Below are positions 53,457 to 62,331 of a stretch of DNA of 64,000 bases, piece after piece (the first letter of the stretch is position 1; every line of letters begins with the position of its first letter). The notes under the pieces were generated by a model that was not told where the DNA came from, ran no database searches, and worked only from the letters and a program-made list of their open reading frames with translations. The stretch is from Variovorax sp. (lineage in GTDB: Bacteria > Pseudomonadota > Gammaproteobacteria > Burkholderiales > Burkholderiaceae_C). The stretch lies in the NCBI GenBank assembly GCA_017744285.1, contig JAGIBP010000006.1, positions 61,057-125,056 of the forward strand, written 5' to 3'. The translations under genes and the position numbers were made by a program.

Positions 53457-54301
53457 AGCTCATCAGCTATCAATACAACGGCAAGCAAAGCTATGGCGCC
53501 GTGCTCGGCGACCGAGTGCTCGACCTGGGGGAGGTCTACGGTGCGCGCGCGCCCGACCTGAAGGCATTCATCGCCGCCGACCTCTTCGCCGATGCCGCCT
53601 CCAAGGCCGGCGCCACGAAGGCCACGCTCCCGCTGGCGGAAGTGACGCTGCTGCCCGTCATCCCGAACCCCGGCAAGATCTTCTGCATCGGCCTCAACTA
53701 CGGCGAGCACATCCGCGAGACCGGCAAGGAGGTGACGGAGAAGCCGGTGATCTTCCTGCGCGTCGCGGATTCGCAGGCCGCGCACGGCGAGGACATCGTG
53801 CGTCCGCGCGTCTCGGAGCGGCTGGACTACGAAGGCGAGATCGCGGTCGTCATCGGCAAGGGCGGGCGCCACATCTCCGAGGCCGATTCGTGGTCGCATA
53901 TCGCCGGCTACAGCTGCTACAACGACGGCAGCGTGCGCGACTGGCAGGTCCACACCTCGCAGTGGGCCCCGGGCAAGAACTTCTGGAAGACCGGCGGCTT
54001 CGGCCCGTGGATGGTGACGGCCGACGAGATCGCGCCCGACCAGAAGATGACGCTCGTCACGCGCCTGAACGGTCAGGAACTGCAGCGCGCCACCACCGAC
54101 ATGATGGTGCACAGCATCCCGCGCCAGATCGCCTACATCTCGGCCTTCGTGCCGCTGGAAGCGGGCGACGTGATCGTCACCGGAACGCCGGGCGGCGTGG
54201 GCAACAAGCGCACGCCGCAGGTCTTCATGAAGCCGGGCGACATCTGCGAGATCGAGGTGGATGCGATCGGCGTGCTGCGCAACGGCATCCGCGACGAATG
54301 A
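53453..54301 (+). CDS. Fumarylacetoacetate hydrolase family protein
   Basis: FAH-fold hydrolase of 282 residues. The metal and substrate site appears in CIGLNYGEHIRETG, RLDYEGEIAVVIGKGG and YNDGSVRDWQ, with the family C-terminal GDVIVTGTPGGVGNKR. It starts with GTG at 53453 after AAGGAATC. In an aromatic operon the enzyme would hydrolyse an acylpyruvate released after ring cleavage, or isomerise or hydrate such an intermediate. Confidence 0.91.
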   Translation: MKLISYQYNGKQSYGAVLGDRVLDLGEVYGARAPDLKAFIAADLFADAASKAGATKATLPLAEVTLLPVIPNPGKIFCIGLNYGEHIRETGKEVTEKPVIFLRVADSQAAHGEDIVRPRVSERLDYEGEIAVVIGKGGRHISEADSWSHIAGYSCYNDGSVRDWQVHTSQWAPGKNFWKTGGFGPWMVTADEIAPDQKMTLVTRLNGQELQRATTDMMVHSIPRQIAYISAFVPLEAGDVIVTGTPGGVGNKRTPQVFMKPGDICEIEVDAIGVLRNGIRDE

Positions 54302-54349
54302 ACGACGCGCGGCTTCCGCCGCGCTCCACTTTCTTCTTCGGAGATTCAC

Positions 54350-55324
54350 ATGGACAACTTCTTGCGCGGCAAGAGGCGGGCAACGCTCGGCCTGCTGCTG
54401 GCCACTCTGGCCCTGGCCAGTCATGCACAGGACTATCCCTCGCGGCCTCTCCAGATGCTGGTGCCCTTCGCCGCCGGCGGCGGCCTCGACCTGAACGGCC
54501 GCAACCTGGCCGAAGCCATGGCCCAGGACCTGGGGCAGTCGATCGCGGTCGTCAACCGCGACGGCGCGGCCGGCACCATCGGCCTCACGGCGGTCGCCAA
54601 TGCGCGGCCCGACGGCTACACGCTGGCCTTCACGCCGGCCGTGCCGCTGTCGAGCGAGCCGCACCGGCTGAAGTCGCTCGCCTACAACCTCGATTCGTTC
54701 CGCTACGTCTGCCAGGTCTTCGACAACATCTTCGCCATCGCCGTGCCCGGCCATTCGCCGTACCGCAGCATCGCGGACATCCTGGCCGATGCCCGCAAGG
54801 ACCCGGGCAAGGTGAACTACGGCACCTCCGGGACCGGCTCGATCCCGCACCTGGGCACGTCCGACATCGAGGCGACGGCCAAGGTCACGCTCACGCACGT
54901 GCCCTACAAGGGGGACGCGCCGATGCTGCAGGACCTTCTGAGCCAGCGCCTCGGTTTCGGTGCCGTGCTGGTGAGCTCCATCACCGGCCATCTCAACTCG
55001 GGCGCGCTGCGCCTGATCGCGGTGTACGCCGACAAGCGCCATCCGTCGTTCCCCGACGTTCCCACGCTCAAGGAGGCGGGCGTCCCCGTGGTGCAGGCGA
55101 GCTTCGGCGGCGTGCTCGCCCCCGCGCGCACGCCCGATGCGGTGGTCGCCCGGCTCGAAAACGCATGCCGCGCCGCGGTCGCATCGCCCAAGTACCAGGA
55201 TTGGGCACGCGGCGCCAACCAGGTCGTGGATTTCCGCCCGGGCAAGGACTTCGAGCGCAACGTGCGCGAGGACAGCCGGCTCAAGGCGGCCACCATCCAG
55301 CGCCTGGGGTTGAGCGGCCCGTGA
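54350..55324 (+). CDS. Tripartite tricarboxylate transporter receptor (Bug/TctC family)
   Basis: Periplasmic receptor of 324 residues. A signal peptide ends at ALASHAQD; the mature start YPSRPLQMLVPFAAGGGLDL and THVPYKGDAPMLQDLLSQRL are typical. The second conserved loop reads VNRDGAAGTIGL rather than ENRPGAGG, a mild variant. It follows the FAA hydrolase gene by 48 bases and probably closes the operon. TctA/TctB partners are not present. Confidence 0.91.
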   Translation: MDNFLRGKRRATLGLLLATLALASHAQDYPSRPLQMLVPFAAGGGLDLNGRNLAEAMAQDLGQSIAVVNRDGAAGTIGLTAVANARPDGYTLAFTPAVPLSSEPHRLKSLAYNLDSFRYVCQVFDNIFAIAVPGHSPYRSIADILADARKDPGKVNYGTSGTGSIPHLGTSDIEATAKVTLTHVPYKGDAPMLQDLLSQRLGFGAVLVSSITGHLNSGALRLIAVYADKRHPSFPDVPTLKEAGVPVVQASFGGVLAPARTPDAVVARLENACRAAVASPKYQDWARGANQVVDFRPGKDFERNVREDSRLKAATIQRLGLSGP

Positions 55325-55354
55325 GCCGGACCATCCTGCACGCCCTGGTTCCTG

Positions 55355-55371
55355 GCGCCCGTCCCGGGCGC
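55355..55371. terminator. Possible bidirectional terminator hairpin
   Basis: GCGCCCG-TCC-CGGGCGC forms a perfect 7-bp GC stem with a 3-nt loop between two convergent genes. There is no T-tract on either side, so intrinsic termination is uncertain. Confidence 0.35.
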
Positions 55372-55379
55372 ATCGGGCT

Positions 55380-56486
55380 TCAGGAAGCCGGCGTGAGCAT
55401 CAGCTTGGCGCGGATGGCCCGGGCGGTGAAGGTGGTCTTCATGCCGAGCTGCCCGGACACGTCGATGTCGCTCATGCCGTCCTGGATCAGGCGCGCCGCA
55501 TAGGCATTGCGCATCAGCTGCGGGCCGTGGAACGCGGCCTGGTGGCCCAGCGATTCGAGCGTGCGCTTCACGCAGCTCGTGATCACGCGCTCGGCGAGAT
55601 CGGGCGCGACCGGACTGCAGGCGTCGCCGAGTCCGCCACCGACGCCTTCCGCCGACATCACGCGGTCGGCCTGGCCGAGGAAGAGGCGGTTCGAGCGGCG
55701 GGCGTCTTCGGCGTGCGCCCGGCGCAGCTGCACAATGCGCAGGCCGCCGCGCACATCCAGCCAGCGTTCGAGCGCCCGGGCCAGCAGCGGCCGCCCGACC
55801 AGCGGGCGTGTCTCCACCAGGCGATGGCCCGGCGATCGGATGAGCACCGTGCCGTCCGGGCGGATCGTGATGTTGCGCGGAATGAGTTTGCAGATCTCCG
55901 AGAGCTTCAATCCGCACTCGGCCACGATCAGGCGCAGCGCGAGATTGCGCGCCGGCGTCCAGGCCTTCGGCCATTCGGCGCGCTCCTCCTTGTACATCTG
56001 CTGGGCCATCTTCTCGTACGTCTTGAGGAAGGCCCGGCCGGGGGGAAGCGGCGGGTCGGTGGCGAACTGCGTCGCCGGGGCGAGCCGCTTGCGGGCGAGG
56101 ACCATCTCGGCGGGGTTGCCGTTGACCACGCCGATCGCATGAAGGTGCGCGTACACCCGGTGGATCTCGGCCAGGTAGGTGCGCATCGTCCGCACGCTGG
56201 CGGGCGCGCCGCCGCGTCCCTCCAGCGTCTTCAGGAAAGACTCGACGTGAGTTTGCCGCACCTCGTCGAGCTTGAGCGAGCGCGCCGCGAGCCAGCGGCA
56301 GAACTTGCCCCAGAACGAGCGATAGAGGTTGTTGCTGTGCTCGGTGTAGAGCGGCGCATCGGCATCGAGCGCGTCGACTTCGCGCTTCCAGCTCAGGGTG
56401 GAGCGCCACAGGCGGTGGGCTTCGACGGGGTCGCGCAGCCAGGGCAGCTCGCCGGTGGCCGCGGAAATGGCGTAGGTTCGCGACAT
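55380..56486 (-). CDS. Tyrosine-recombinase-fold protein, catalytically degenerate
   Basis: Site-specific integrase-like protein of 368 residues from ATG at 56486. An SAM-like N-terminal core-binding domain (about 45-140, HVESFLKTLEG, RTMRTYLAEIHRVYAHLH) precedes the catalytic fold. The first catalytic Arg is replaced by Lys (AECGLKLSEICKL). The HxxR box is altered but keeps His and Arg (HGPQLMRNAYAARL). The second His/Trp is Met (GQLGMKTTF), and the nucleophilic Tyr position reads TARAIRAK. It is therefore unlikely to recombine DNA and may be a DNA-binding protein. No attachment sites or mobile genes flank it. Confidence 0.8.
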   Translation of the reverse strand: MSRTYAISAATGELPWLRDPVEAHRLWRSTLSWKREVDALDADAPLYTEHSNNLYRSFWGKFCRWLAARSLKLDEVRQTHVESFLKTLEGRGGAPASVRTMRTYLAEIHRVYAHLHAIGVVNGNPAEMVLARKRLAPATQFATDPPLPPGRAFLKTYEKMAQQMYKEERAEWPKAWTPARNLALRLIVAECGLKLSEICKLIPRNITIRPDGTVLIRSPGHRLVETRPLVGRPLLARALERWLDVRGGLRIVQLRRAHAEDARRSNRLFLGQADRVMSAEGVGGGLGDACSPVAPDLAERVITSCVKRTLESLGHQAAFHGPQLMRNAYAARLIQDGMSDIDVSGQLGMKTTFTARAIRAKLMLTPAS

Positions 56487-56588
56487 GGCTCGATTATGGC
56501 GCGGTATATCATGAGTATGTGAACGCAGATGCGAGGTGCTGCGCCGCGGCCACCCGGGGAGGGGCGGGCCGGTCAAGGGCCGCGGACC

Positions 56589-57269
56589 TCAGACCTCCGA
56601 CCACATTCGAAGCAGGTTGTGGTAGTGCCCCGTGAGCGCCACCGTCTCCTCGGCGTCGCCGATCCGCGCGCGCAGCTTCTGGATGGTCTGGTCGAGTTCG
56701 AAGAGCATGCTTCGTCGTCCGTCGTCGCGGATCATGCTCTGCAGCCAGAAGAACGAACACACGCGCTCGCCGCGCGTCACGGGCTGCACGCGGTGCAGGC
56801 TGGTGGAGGGGTAGAGGATCAGGTCGCCCGCCGGCAGCTTCACTTCGTGGGTGCCGTAGGTGTCGACCACTTCGAGCTCGCCGCCGTCATAGTCCTCGGG
56901 ATGGCCGAGGAAGAGCGTGCACGACAGATCGGTGCGCAGCTGCTCCCCGCTGCCGGGGAGCGCACGCACCGACCCGTCGATGTGAAAGCCGTAGTGCTCG
57001 CCGCCCGCATAGCGGTTGAAGAGCGGCGGAACGAAGCGCAGCGGCAGGGCCGCGGCGAAGAAGAGGGGATTGCGCGCGAGCGCGGCCAGGATCCTGGCCC
57101 CGAGCTCGCGCGCGACCGCCGAATGCTCCGGGAGCTGGCGGTTGTGCTTGACGCGGGCGCCCTGGTCGCCCACGGTCTGGCGGCCGTCGACCCAGTCCGC
57201 CGCGTCGAGCGCCGTGCGCATCTGACGCACTTCGTCCGCGCTCAGGATCTCGGGCACATGCAGCATCAT
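56589..57269 (-). CDS. PiuC/YbiX-type Fe(II)/2-oxoglutarate-dependent dioxygenase
   Basis: PKHD-type hydroxylase of 226 residues. The iron ligands are His96 and Asp98 (HYGFHIDGS) and His159 ([15 protein letters not shown]), with the oxoglutarate-binding Arg169. The start [14 protein letters not shown] at 57269 is chosen because it is the family N-terminus; the longer frame adds unrelated residues. Genes of this family (ybiX, piuC) usually lie next to catecholate siderophore receptors (fiu, piuA), as here, and are linked to iron acquisition, though the hydroxylated substrate is unknown. Confidence 0.92.
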   Translation of the reverse strand: MMLHVPEILSADEVRQMRTALDAADWVDGRQTVGDQGARVKHNRQLPEHSAVARELGARILAALARNPLFFAAALPLRFVPPLFNRYAGGEHYGFHIDGSVRALPGSGEQLRTDLSCTLFLGHPEDYDGGELEVVDTYGTHEVKLPAGDLILYPSTSLHRVQPVTRGERVCSFFWLQSMIRDDGRRSMLFELDQTIQKLRARIGDAEETVALTGHYHNLLRMWSEV

Positions 57270-57379
57270 CTTGTTCGACTCAGTTTTCCATAGCGCTTCG
57301 CCCCCCCGCACCGCATGAACCCAGGCGCATCGGTCGCCAGGGCACCCGCGGAACCGGCTTCGCCGGGCCGCTGGGTGCG

Positions 57380-57425
57380 CCCCCCTCCCGCCGAAGGCGA
57401 GAGAGGGGGGAGCCGCGAAGCGGCT
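57380..57425. repeat. Pair of GC-rich hairpins between the receptor and PiuC genes
   Basis: CCCCCCTC (57380-57387) pairs with GAGGGGGG (57403-57410), with an inner GCC-GAA-GGC. A second stem, AGCCGC-GAA-GCGGCT, follows at 57411-57425. The layout suggests a dispersed intergenic palindromic element or an attenuating mRNA structure. No second copy was seen in this window. Confidence 0.5.
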
Positions 57426-57443
57426 TGGGGGGTGAACTCCATT

Positions 57444-59741
57444 TCAAAACGAGAAGTTCGCCGTCAGACGGTAGCTGCGCGGCGCGCCAGGCGTGTAACG
57501 GTAGCCGCTCTTGTTGATCGCCGCCACATAGTCCTCGTCCGTCAGGTTGAACACGTTGAACTGCAGGTCCAGGTTCTTGTTGACGCGGTAGGACGCCATG
57601 GCATCGAAGACCCAGTAGGACTCGACGTAGGCCGGCGTGCCGACGGCGCCGTCGGTGCCGCGGTACATCTTGCCGTTGTAGCGCGCACCCACGCCGAGGC
57701 TCAGGCCGATCGGCAGCTGGTACGTGGTCCATGCCGTGAACGCGTTCTCGGGCGTGTAGGCCAGCACCGAGCCGCCGTCCGCGAGCACCGACGGGCCGCT
57801 CAGCACCTCGGCCTTCTGATGCGTGAAGCCGGTGCTGACGCTCCAGCGGTCGGTGATCGCACCCACCGCCGCGAGCTCGATGCCCTCGACGCGCTTCTTG
57901 CCGGTCTGGTAGTAGTTGCCGCTGACGGCGTCCTGTACCACTTCGTTGCTCACGTCGGTGCGGAACAGGGCCGCGGAGAGCGCGAGACGCTTGTCGAGCA
58001 CGTCCCACTTCGTGCCCAGTTCCGTGGTCTTGGTCTTCTGGGGCAGGAAGTCGGTGCGGTTGGCGTTGTTGCCGGTGCCGCCCGCCGCAAGGGTGAAGTT
58101 GCTGCCGCCCGGCGGCTGCGCGCCGGTGCCGTAGGCCACGTACACGCTGCTGTTCTCGGTCGGCTTGTAGATCAGGCCGAGCTTGCCCGTCCACTCGCTG
58201 CCGGAGGTGCCAAGGGACGTCGGCGTCAGCGCCCCGGTGGTGGCGTTCATCGCCGTCGACGCGTAGTCGGTCGAGTAGTTGTCGAAGCGCAGGCCGCCGC
58301 TGAGCAGCCAGCGTTCGCTGAGCTTGGCGGTATCGAAGGCATACAGGCCGACCGTGTCGGTCGTGCCCCGGGTCGTCGTGCCGTTGGGGATGCGCAGGAA
58401 GCCGTTGACGTTGGGGTTCGGCGCGTACAGGTTGGCCGCGGGCCAGCTGCCGCTGTTGCGGATGCCGGGGATGCCGAACACGGTGGCGTTCTGGCCGTAG
58501 AAACCCAGCGAGTCCTGCTCTTCGTGGATCAGCTCCACGCCGGCGTTCAGCGTGTGGCTGACGCTGCCGGTGTTGAACTTGGCGCTGATGTTCGTCTGGT
58601 TGGTCAGGATGGAATTGTCCTGGTTCTTGTTGGTTGGATTGCTGCGCGCGATCGTCCAGGTCAGCGGCTGCGAGGGCACGCGGGTCACCAGGTTGGCCGA
58701 GCTGCCCATGAAGGCCGTGAGCATGTAGTCCTGCTCGGTTTTGCCGTAGCGGAAGGTGTTGCGCAGCGTCACGTCCGGCGTGAAGTCATGTTCGAAGCGC
58801 GCCGTGAACATGGTCTGCGTGACGTTGTCGAAGTCCCACGTCGTGCCGTAGAAATTGCTCGGCGCCACGGGCGCAGCCGTGGTGAGGAAGCGGCGCGTCG
58901 TGTCGGGCGACGTGTAGCCCGGCAGGCCGATCGTCGGCACGCCGCCGTCGGGAATGTTGTTCTGCTTGACGTACAGCAGGTCGAGGAAGACGCGCGTGGG
59001 CGAGTTCAGGCCGAAAGCGACCGACGGCGCGATGCCCCAGCGCTGGTTGTTGACCATGTCGCGGCCGGCGCCATCGGCATCGAGCGTGAACGCGTTCAGG
59101 CGGAAGGCCGAACCGATGCCGTCCGGACCGCTCAGGACCTTGTTCCAGTCGATGGTGGCACGCTTGAAGTCGTCGCTGCCGATGCTCACCGAGCCGGAGA
59201 AGCTGTCGGAGAGCTGCGGCTTCTTCGAGATCATGTTGATGAAGCCCGTGGGCGAGGTCCGGCCCGTGTCGCTTCCGGACGGGCCCTTGACGACTTCCAC
59301 CTGCTCGATGTTGAAGGTGTCGCGCGAGACCGAGCCGGCGTCGCGAATGCCATCCACGAAGATGCTGCTCGAGCTGTCGAAGCCGCGCATGAAGATGGCG
59401 TCGCCCGTGTTCGTGTTGCCGTTCTCGCCCAGGAAGAAGGTGCCCACGCCGGGCGAGTTGCGCAGCACCTCGGTCAGCGTCGTCGCGCCTTGCTCGCGCA
59501 TCACCGTCTCGGGAATGATCTGGATCGTCTGCGGCGTATTCACCAGCGGCGCGGTGAACTTGGGATTGGCGGAGTTGTCGACCTTGAGGTCGGAGGCGGT
59601 GCCCTCGACACGGACTTCCTTCAGCGTGTTCGTGGAGGTCTGGGCGGAAGCGGGAAGGGACAGTGCAACGAGCGTGGCGGCAGCGGCGCTGCCGAGCGGC
59701 GGCAAGATGCGCGCATGCTTGCGGCTCTTGATGTAAGCCAT
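57444..59741 (-). CDS. TonB-dependent catecholate siderophore receptor (Fiu/PiuA type)
   Basis: Outer-membrane receptor of 765 residues. After a signal peptide (cut near LPASAQT) come a short TonB-box-like region (TLKEVRVEG), a plug domain to about residue 200 (QTIQIIPETVMREQGATTLTEV, with FIKGPSG-like VEVVKGPSGSDTG and TGFINMISKKP), and a 22-strand barrel ending SYRLTANFSF. Its partner PiuC-type gene lies downstream on the same strand, like fiu-ybiX. A Fur-like box is upstream. The ligand is probably a ferric catecholate siderophore. Confidence 0.92.
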   Translation of the reverse strand: MAYIKSRKHARILPPLGSAAAATLVALSLPASAQTSTNTLKEVRVEGTASDLKVDNSANPKFTAPLVNTPQTIQIIPETVMREQGATTLTEVLRNSPGVGTFFLGENGNTNTGDAIFMRGFDSSSSIFVDGIRDAGSVSRDTFNIEQVEVVKGPSGSDTGRTSPTGFINMISKKPQLSDSFSGSVSIGSDDFKRATIDWNKVLSGPDGIGSAFRLNAFTLDADGAGRDMVNNQRWGIAPSVAFGLNSPTRVFLDLLYVKQNNIPDGGVPTIGLPGYTSPDTTRRFLTTAAPVAPSNFYGTTWDFDNVTQTMFTARFEHDFTPDVTLRNTFRYGKTEQDYMLTAFMGSSANLVTRVPSQPLTWTIARSNPTNKNQDNSILTNQTNISAKFNTGSVSHTLNAGVELIHEEQDSLGFYGQNATVFGIPGIRNSGSWPAANLYAPNPNVNGFLRIPNGTTTRGTTDTVGLYAFDTAKLSERWLLSGGLRFDNYSTDYASTAMNATTGALTPTSLGTSGSEWTGKLGLIYKPTENSSVYVAYGTGAQPPGGSNFTLAAGGTGNNANRTDFLPQKTKTTELGTKWDVLDKRLALSAALFRTDVSNEVVQDAVSGNYYQTGKKRVEGIELAAVGAITDRWSVSTGFTHQKAEVLSGPSVLADGGSVLAYTPENAFTAWTTYQLPIGLSLGVGARYNGKMYRGTDGAVGTPAYVESYWVFDAMASYRVNKNLDLQFNVFNLTDEDYVAAINKSGYRYTPGAPRSYRLTANFSF

Positions 59742-59853
59742 GAAGGGTTCTCCTGGAAGGAAGTCAAAAGAGAGAACTCGACTGGCTGGTCGTGCTGGAG
59801 CCGCGTGCTCCGGCGATTGGCTGGTTGAAGTTACGGAATGCGTCCGCGACGTA

Positions 59854-59872
59854 GATGATAACGAATCGCAAT
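59854..59872. promoter_or_regulatory. Fur-box-like site upstream of the TonB receptor
   Basis: GATGATAACGAATCGCAAT resembles the 19-bp Fur consensus (GATAATGATAATCATTATC and its AATGATAATCG-type variants) in the AT-rich gap 59742-59921. It lies 113 bases before the receptor's start and close to the end of the flavoreductase gene. Iron repression of the receptor is likely. Confidence 0.6.
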
Positions 59873-59921
59873 ACGGTTGTAACTAACTATCTTCGATTCG
59901 TCTCGATTCCGTGACACGCGA

Positions 59922-61304
59922 TCAGTACACGTCCCGGCGATAGCGATCGGCCGCGGCGAGCGCGCCCAGTGCCTGCGCGCCAAGAATCTGCTTGAGCGCG
60001 GCGTCGACCCCGGAGGCCATGCCGTCGAGGCTGCCGCAGACGTAGATGGCCGCGCCGCGCGCAACCCACCGGCCGACTTCCTCATGGGCCTGCAGCAGGC
60101 GGTGCTGCACATAGAGCGGCTGTTCCTGGTCGCGCGAAAAGGCCAGGTCGAGGCGCTGCAGCACGCCGCGCTCACGCCATGCCTCGAGTTCGTCGCGGCA
60201 CAGGAAATCGCAGGCCGAATGCCGCTCGCCGAAGACGAGCCAGTTGTCGTGCGAGCCGGCTGCGGCCCGGGCGCGCAGGTGGCCGCGCAGACCGGCCAGT
60301 CCGGTGCCGTTGCCGATCAGGATCAACGGGCGCTGCGCGTTGCCTTCGAGCCGGAAGGCCGGGTGGGGCCGGATTCGGAAGTTCGCCGTTTCGCCGATCG
60401 CGAGGGTCGAGGTCAGGAATCCCGAGGCGGCGCCCAGCGTTCCGTCGCGATGGCGTTCCTGGCGGATCAGGAGTTGCAGCTCGCCGTCGGTGGGGATCGA
60501 GGCGATCGAATAGTCGCGCGGCCTGCCGGGGTCGGTGTCGAGCGTGATCTGCGCGATGTCGCCGGAGCGCCACGTCGCCGCGCCGTCTGTCGCGGGCGTG
60601 AAGGCCAGCTCGAAGATCGGCCCGCCCACGCTGCCCACGCTGCCCGCGTTGAGGAGCGTGCGCCGCAGAAGCCGCCAGGGCCGGGAAGGGGATGCGGGCT
60701 CGGCGGAGACCGGCTGGGGCACAGGCGCGCTGCCGCTGCAATGCGCCTGCCACGCCGCGAGCTGCGAGGCGTCGCCGTTGTCCACGTCGATACGCTCGGC
60801 CTGCCGCGTCGCGCCGCGGGCATGCAGCCACGCGTCGAGTGCGCGGCCGAAGGCGCAGAAGTGGGTGTACTGCCGATCGCCGAGCGCGAGCACCGCATAG
60901 CGCAGCGACGAAAGATCGGCCGTGCGATCGCCCATCACGCGCTCGGCGAACACGCTCGCGCCATCGGGCGGGTCGCCCTCGCCGTAGGTGCTCGCGATGA
61001 AGAAGGCGCGACGCGCCGCTCGCAGGGTCGGGGCATCGACCTCGTCGAGCGGCATCACCCGCGACGGCGTGCCGCCTTCGTGCAGCCATCGCGCGGTCTT
61101 CCAGGCCAGGGCCTCGGCCTGCCCCGTCTGGCTCGCGAACAGGACCAGTGCCTCTGCCTGCCCATCGCCGCCCGCGAGGACGGCCGCCGCGCGGGCGTTC
61201 GCGAGATGCAAGCGGCGCTGGCGCCAGTACACGTGCAGGCAGAGCGCCGCGTAGGCGAGCACGGTCATGCACGCCGCCATGGCGCGCCATGTGAATTCGT
61301 TCAT
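59922..61304 (-). CDS. Membrane-anchored flavodoxin/ferredoxin-reductase-type flavoreductase
   Basis: Diflavin reductase of 460 residues. One N-terminal transmembrane helix (about 8-27) precedes a flavodoxin domain (about 52-190: LFASQTGQAEALAW, ASTYGEGDPPDGASVF) and a ferredoxin-NADP-reductase domain with RDYSIAS for FAD, GNGTGLAGLRG for NADPH and the C-terminal VCGSLDGMASGVDAAL. It is like the sulfite reductase flavoprotein without its large linker. Next to ApbE and the DUF2271/PepSY genes it should feed electrons across or into the membrane, probably for ferric iron reduction. Start ATG overlaps the ApbE stop by four bases. Confidence 0.88.
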   Translation of the reverse strand: MNEFTWRAMAACMTVLAYAALCLHVYWRQRRLHLANARAAAVLAGGDGQAEALVLFASQTGQAEALAWKTARWLHEGGTPSRVMPLDEVDAPTLRAARRAFFIASTYGEGDPPDGASVFAERVMGDRTADLSSLRYAVLALGDRQYTHFCAFGRALDAWLHARGATRQAERIDVDNGDASQLAAWQAHCSGSAPVPQPVSAEPASPSRPWRLLRRTLLNAGSVGSVGGPIFELAFTPATDGAATWRSGDIAQITLDTDPGRPRDYSIASIPTDGELQLLIRQERHRDGTLGAASGFLTSTLAIGETANFRIRPHPAFRLEGNAQRPLILIGNGTGLAGLRGHLRARAAAGSHDNWLVFGERHSACDFLCRDELEAWRERGVLQRLDLAFSRDQEQPLYVQHRLLQAHEEVGRWVARGAAIYVCGSLDGMASGVDAALKQILGAQALGALAAADRYRRDVY

Positions 61305-62323
61305 GGAGTGCGGACGTGTTCTGTCCAGCCGCTGCTGGCGCGCTGCAAGGGGCCGGTGGCTGCGTGCTGCACGAACAGCGCGGCAATCTCGTGGCGCTGC
61401 GCAAAGGCCAGCCCCTGCGCCGGACCCAGTACCGTGAGCAGCGTGGCGAGCGCATCGGCATCCGCGCAGCGCGGATGAAGCACGCTGACCGATGCGAGCG
61501 AGTGACTCAAGGGCTCGCCCGAGCGCGGATCGATGGTGTGGGACCAGCGCCGGCCGTCGCGCTCCCGCACGTGCCAGCGATCGCCCGAGGTCGCGATCGA
61601 CATGTCCGGCAGTCCGATGCGCACGGTCTGCGCCCCGGCCTCGACGGCCACCTGCCAGGGCTCGCCACGAGGACGGCGCCCCGCGCCGCGCAGCTCGCCG
61701 CCGACTTCCACGAGGAAGTCGCGCAGGCCCAGCGCCTGCAGCGAATCGGCCACCTGATCGACTGCGAACCCCTTGGCGACGCCGGAGAGGTCCAGCACCA
61801 CGCCGCCCGGTTGGGCGAGGGTGCGTGTGGCGCCATCGAAGGCCAGCCGCTGCCACCCGACGCGCGCGCGTGCCGCTTCGGCTTCGGCGGCCGTGGGCAT
61901 GCGGGGCAGGGCACTGGCCTGCGCGCCGAAGCCCCACAGTGCCACCAGCGGACCGACGGTGGGGTCGATCGCTCCGTCGCTGGCGGCTGCCCAATGCAAC
62001 GCACAGGCGAGCACTTGCGCGAATTCCCGCTCGAGAACATGGCGGCTGCCGGCCGCGGCCTGGTTGAAGCGCGTGATGCTCGACGACGGTTCCCAGGTGC
62101 TCATCTGCGCGACCACGAGCTCCAGCGCCGCTTCGATGGCGGCCTGGATCGTGTCCCGCGGCAGCATCGCCGGGTTGTCCAGGCGCACGCTCCAGGTGGT
62201 GCCCATCGTGCGGCCGGAGAAGTCCTGCAGGCTCGACGGATCGGCGCGTCGCGGAACAGGGTCGTTCGCGTAGCCGCCGGCTCGCCATGCCGCGAAGGAG
62301 ACGCGCGGCGAAGGGGAAGGCAC
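61301..62323 (-). CDS. apbE: FAD:protein FMN transferase (ApbE)
   Basis: Flavin transferase that attaches FMN to a Thr or Ser of exported proteins. Family blocks are GRTMGTTWSVRLD, LWGFGAQASALPRMP, LDLSGVAKGFAVDQVAD, VEVGGELRGAGRRPRG and the SHTIDPRSGEPL metal site with ADALATLLTVLGP. The start is uncertain: GTG at 62323 gives 340 residues and is used here, as no in-frame ATG precedes the conserved core. I see no clear signal peptide, yet ApbE normally works in the periplasm, so the true N-terminus may differ. A likely target is the DUF2271 protein two genes upstream. Confidence 0.9.
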   Translation of the reverse strand: MPSPSPRVSFAAWRAGGYANDPVPRRADPSSLQDFSGRTMGTTWSVRLDNPAMLPRDTIQAAIEAALELVVAQMSTWEPSSSITRFNQAAAGSRHVLEREFAQVLACALHWAAASDGAIDPTVGPLVALWGFGAQASALPRMPTAAEAEAARARVGWQRLAFDGATRTLAQPGGVVLDLSGVAKGFAVDQVADSLQALGLRDFLVEVGGELRGAGRRPRGEPWQVAVEAGAQTVRIGLPDMSIATSGDRWHVRERDGRRWSHTIDPRSGEPLSHSLASVSVLHPRCADADALATLLTVLGPAQGLAFAQRHEIAALFVQHAATGPLQRASSGWTEHVRTP

Positions 62324-62331
62324 CGGGGGCG

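Noticed and set aside
55380..56486. Prophage or integrative element anchored by the integrase
   Set aside because: The recombinase lacks catalytic residues, and no phage, conjugation, tRNA or direct-repeat attachment sites are visible around it.
57315..59828. 837-codon plus-strand open frame opposite the TonB receptor
   Set aside because: Low-complexity Arg/Val/Gly-rich translation without motifs; the minus strand encodes a complete receptor.
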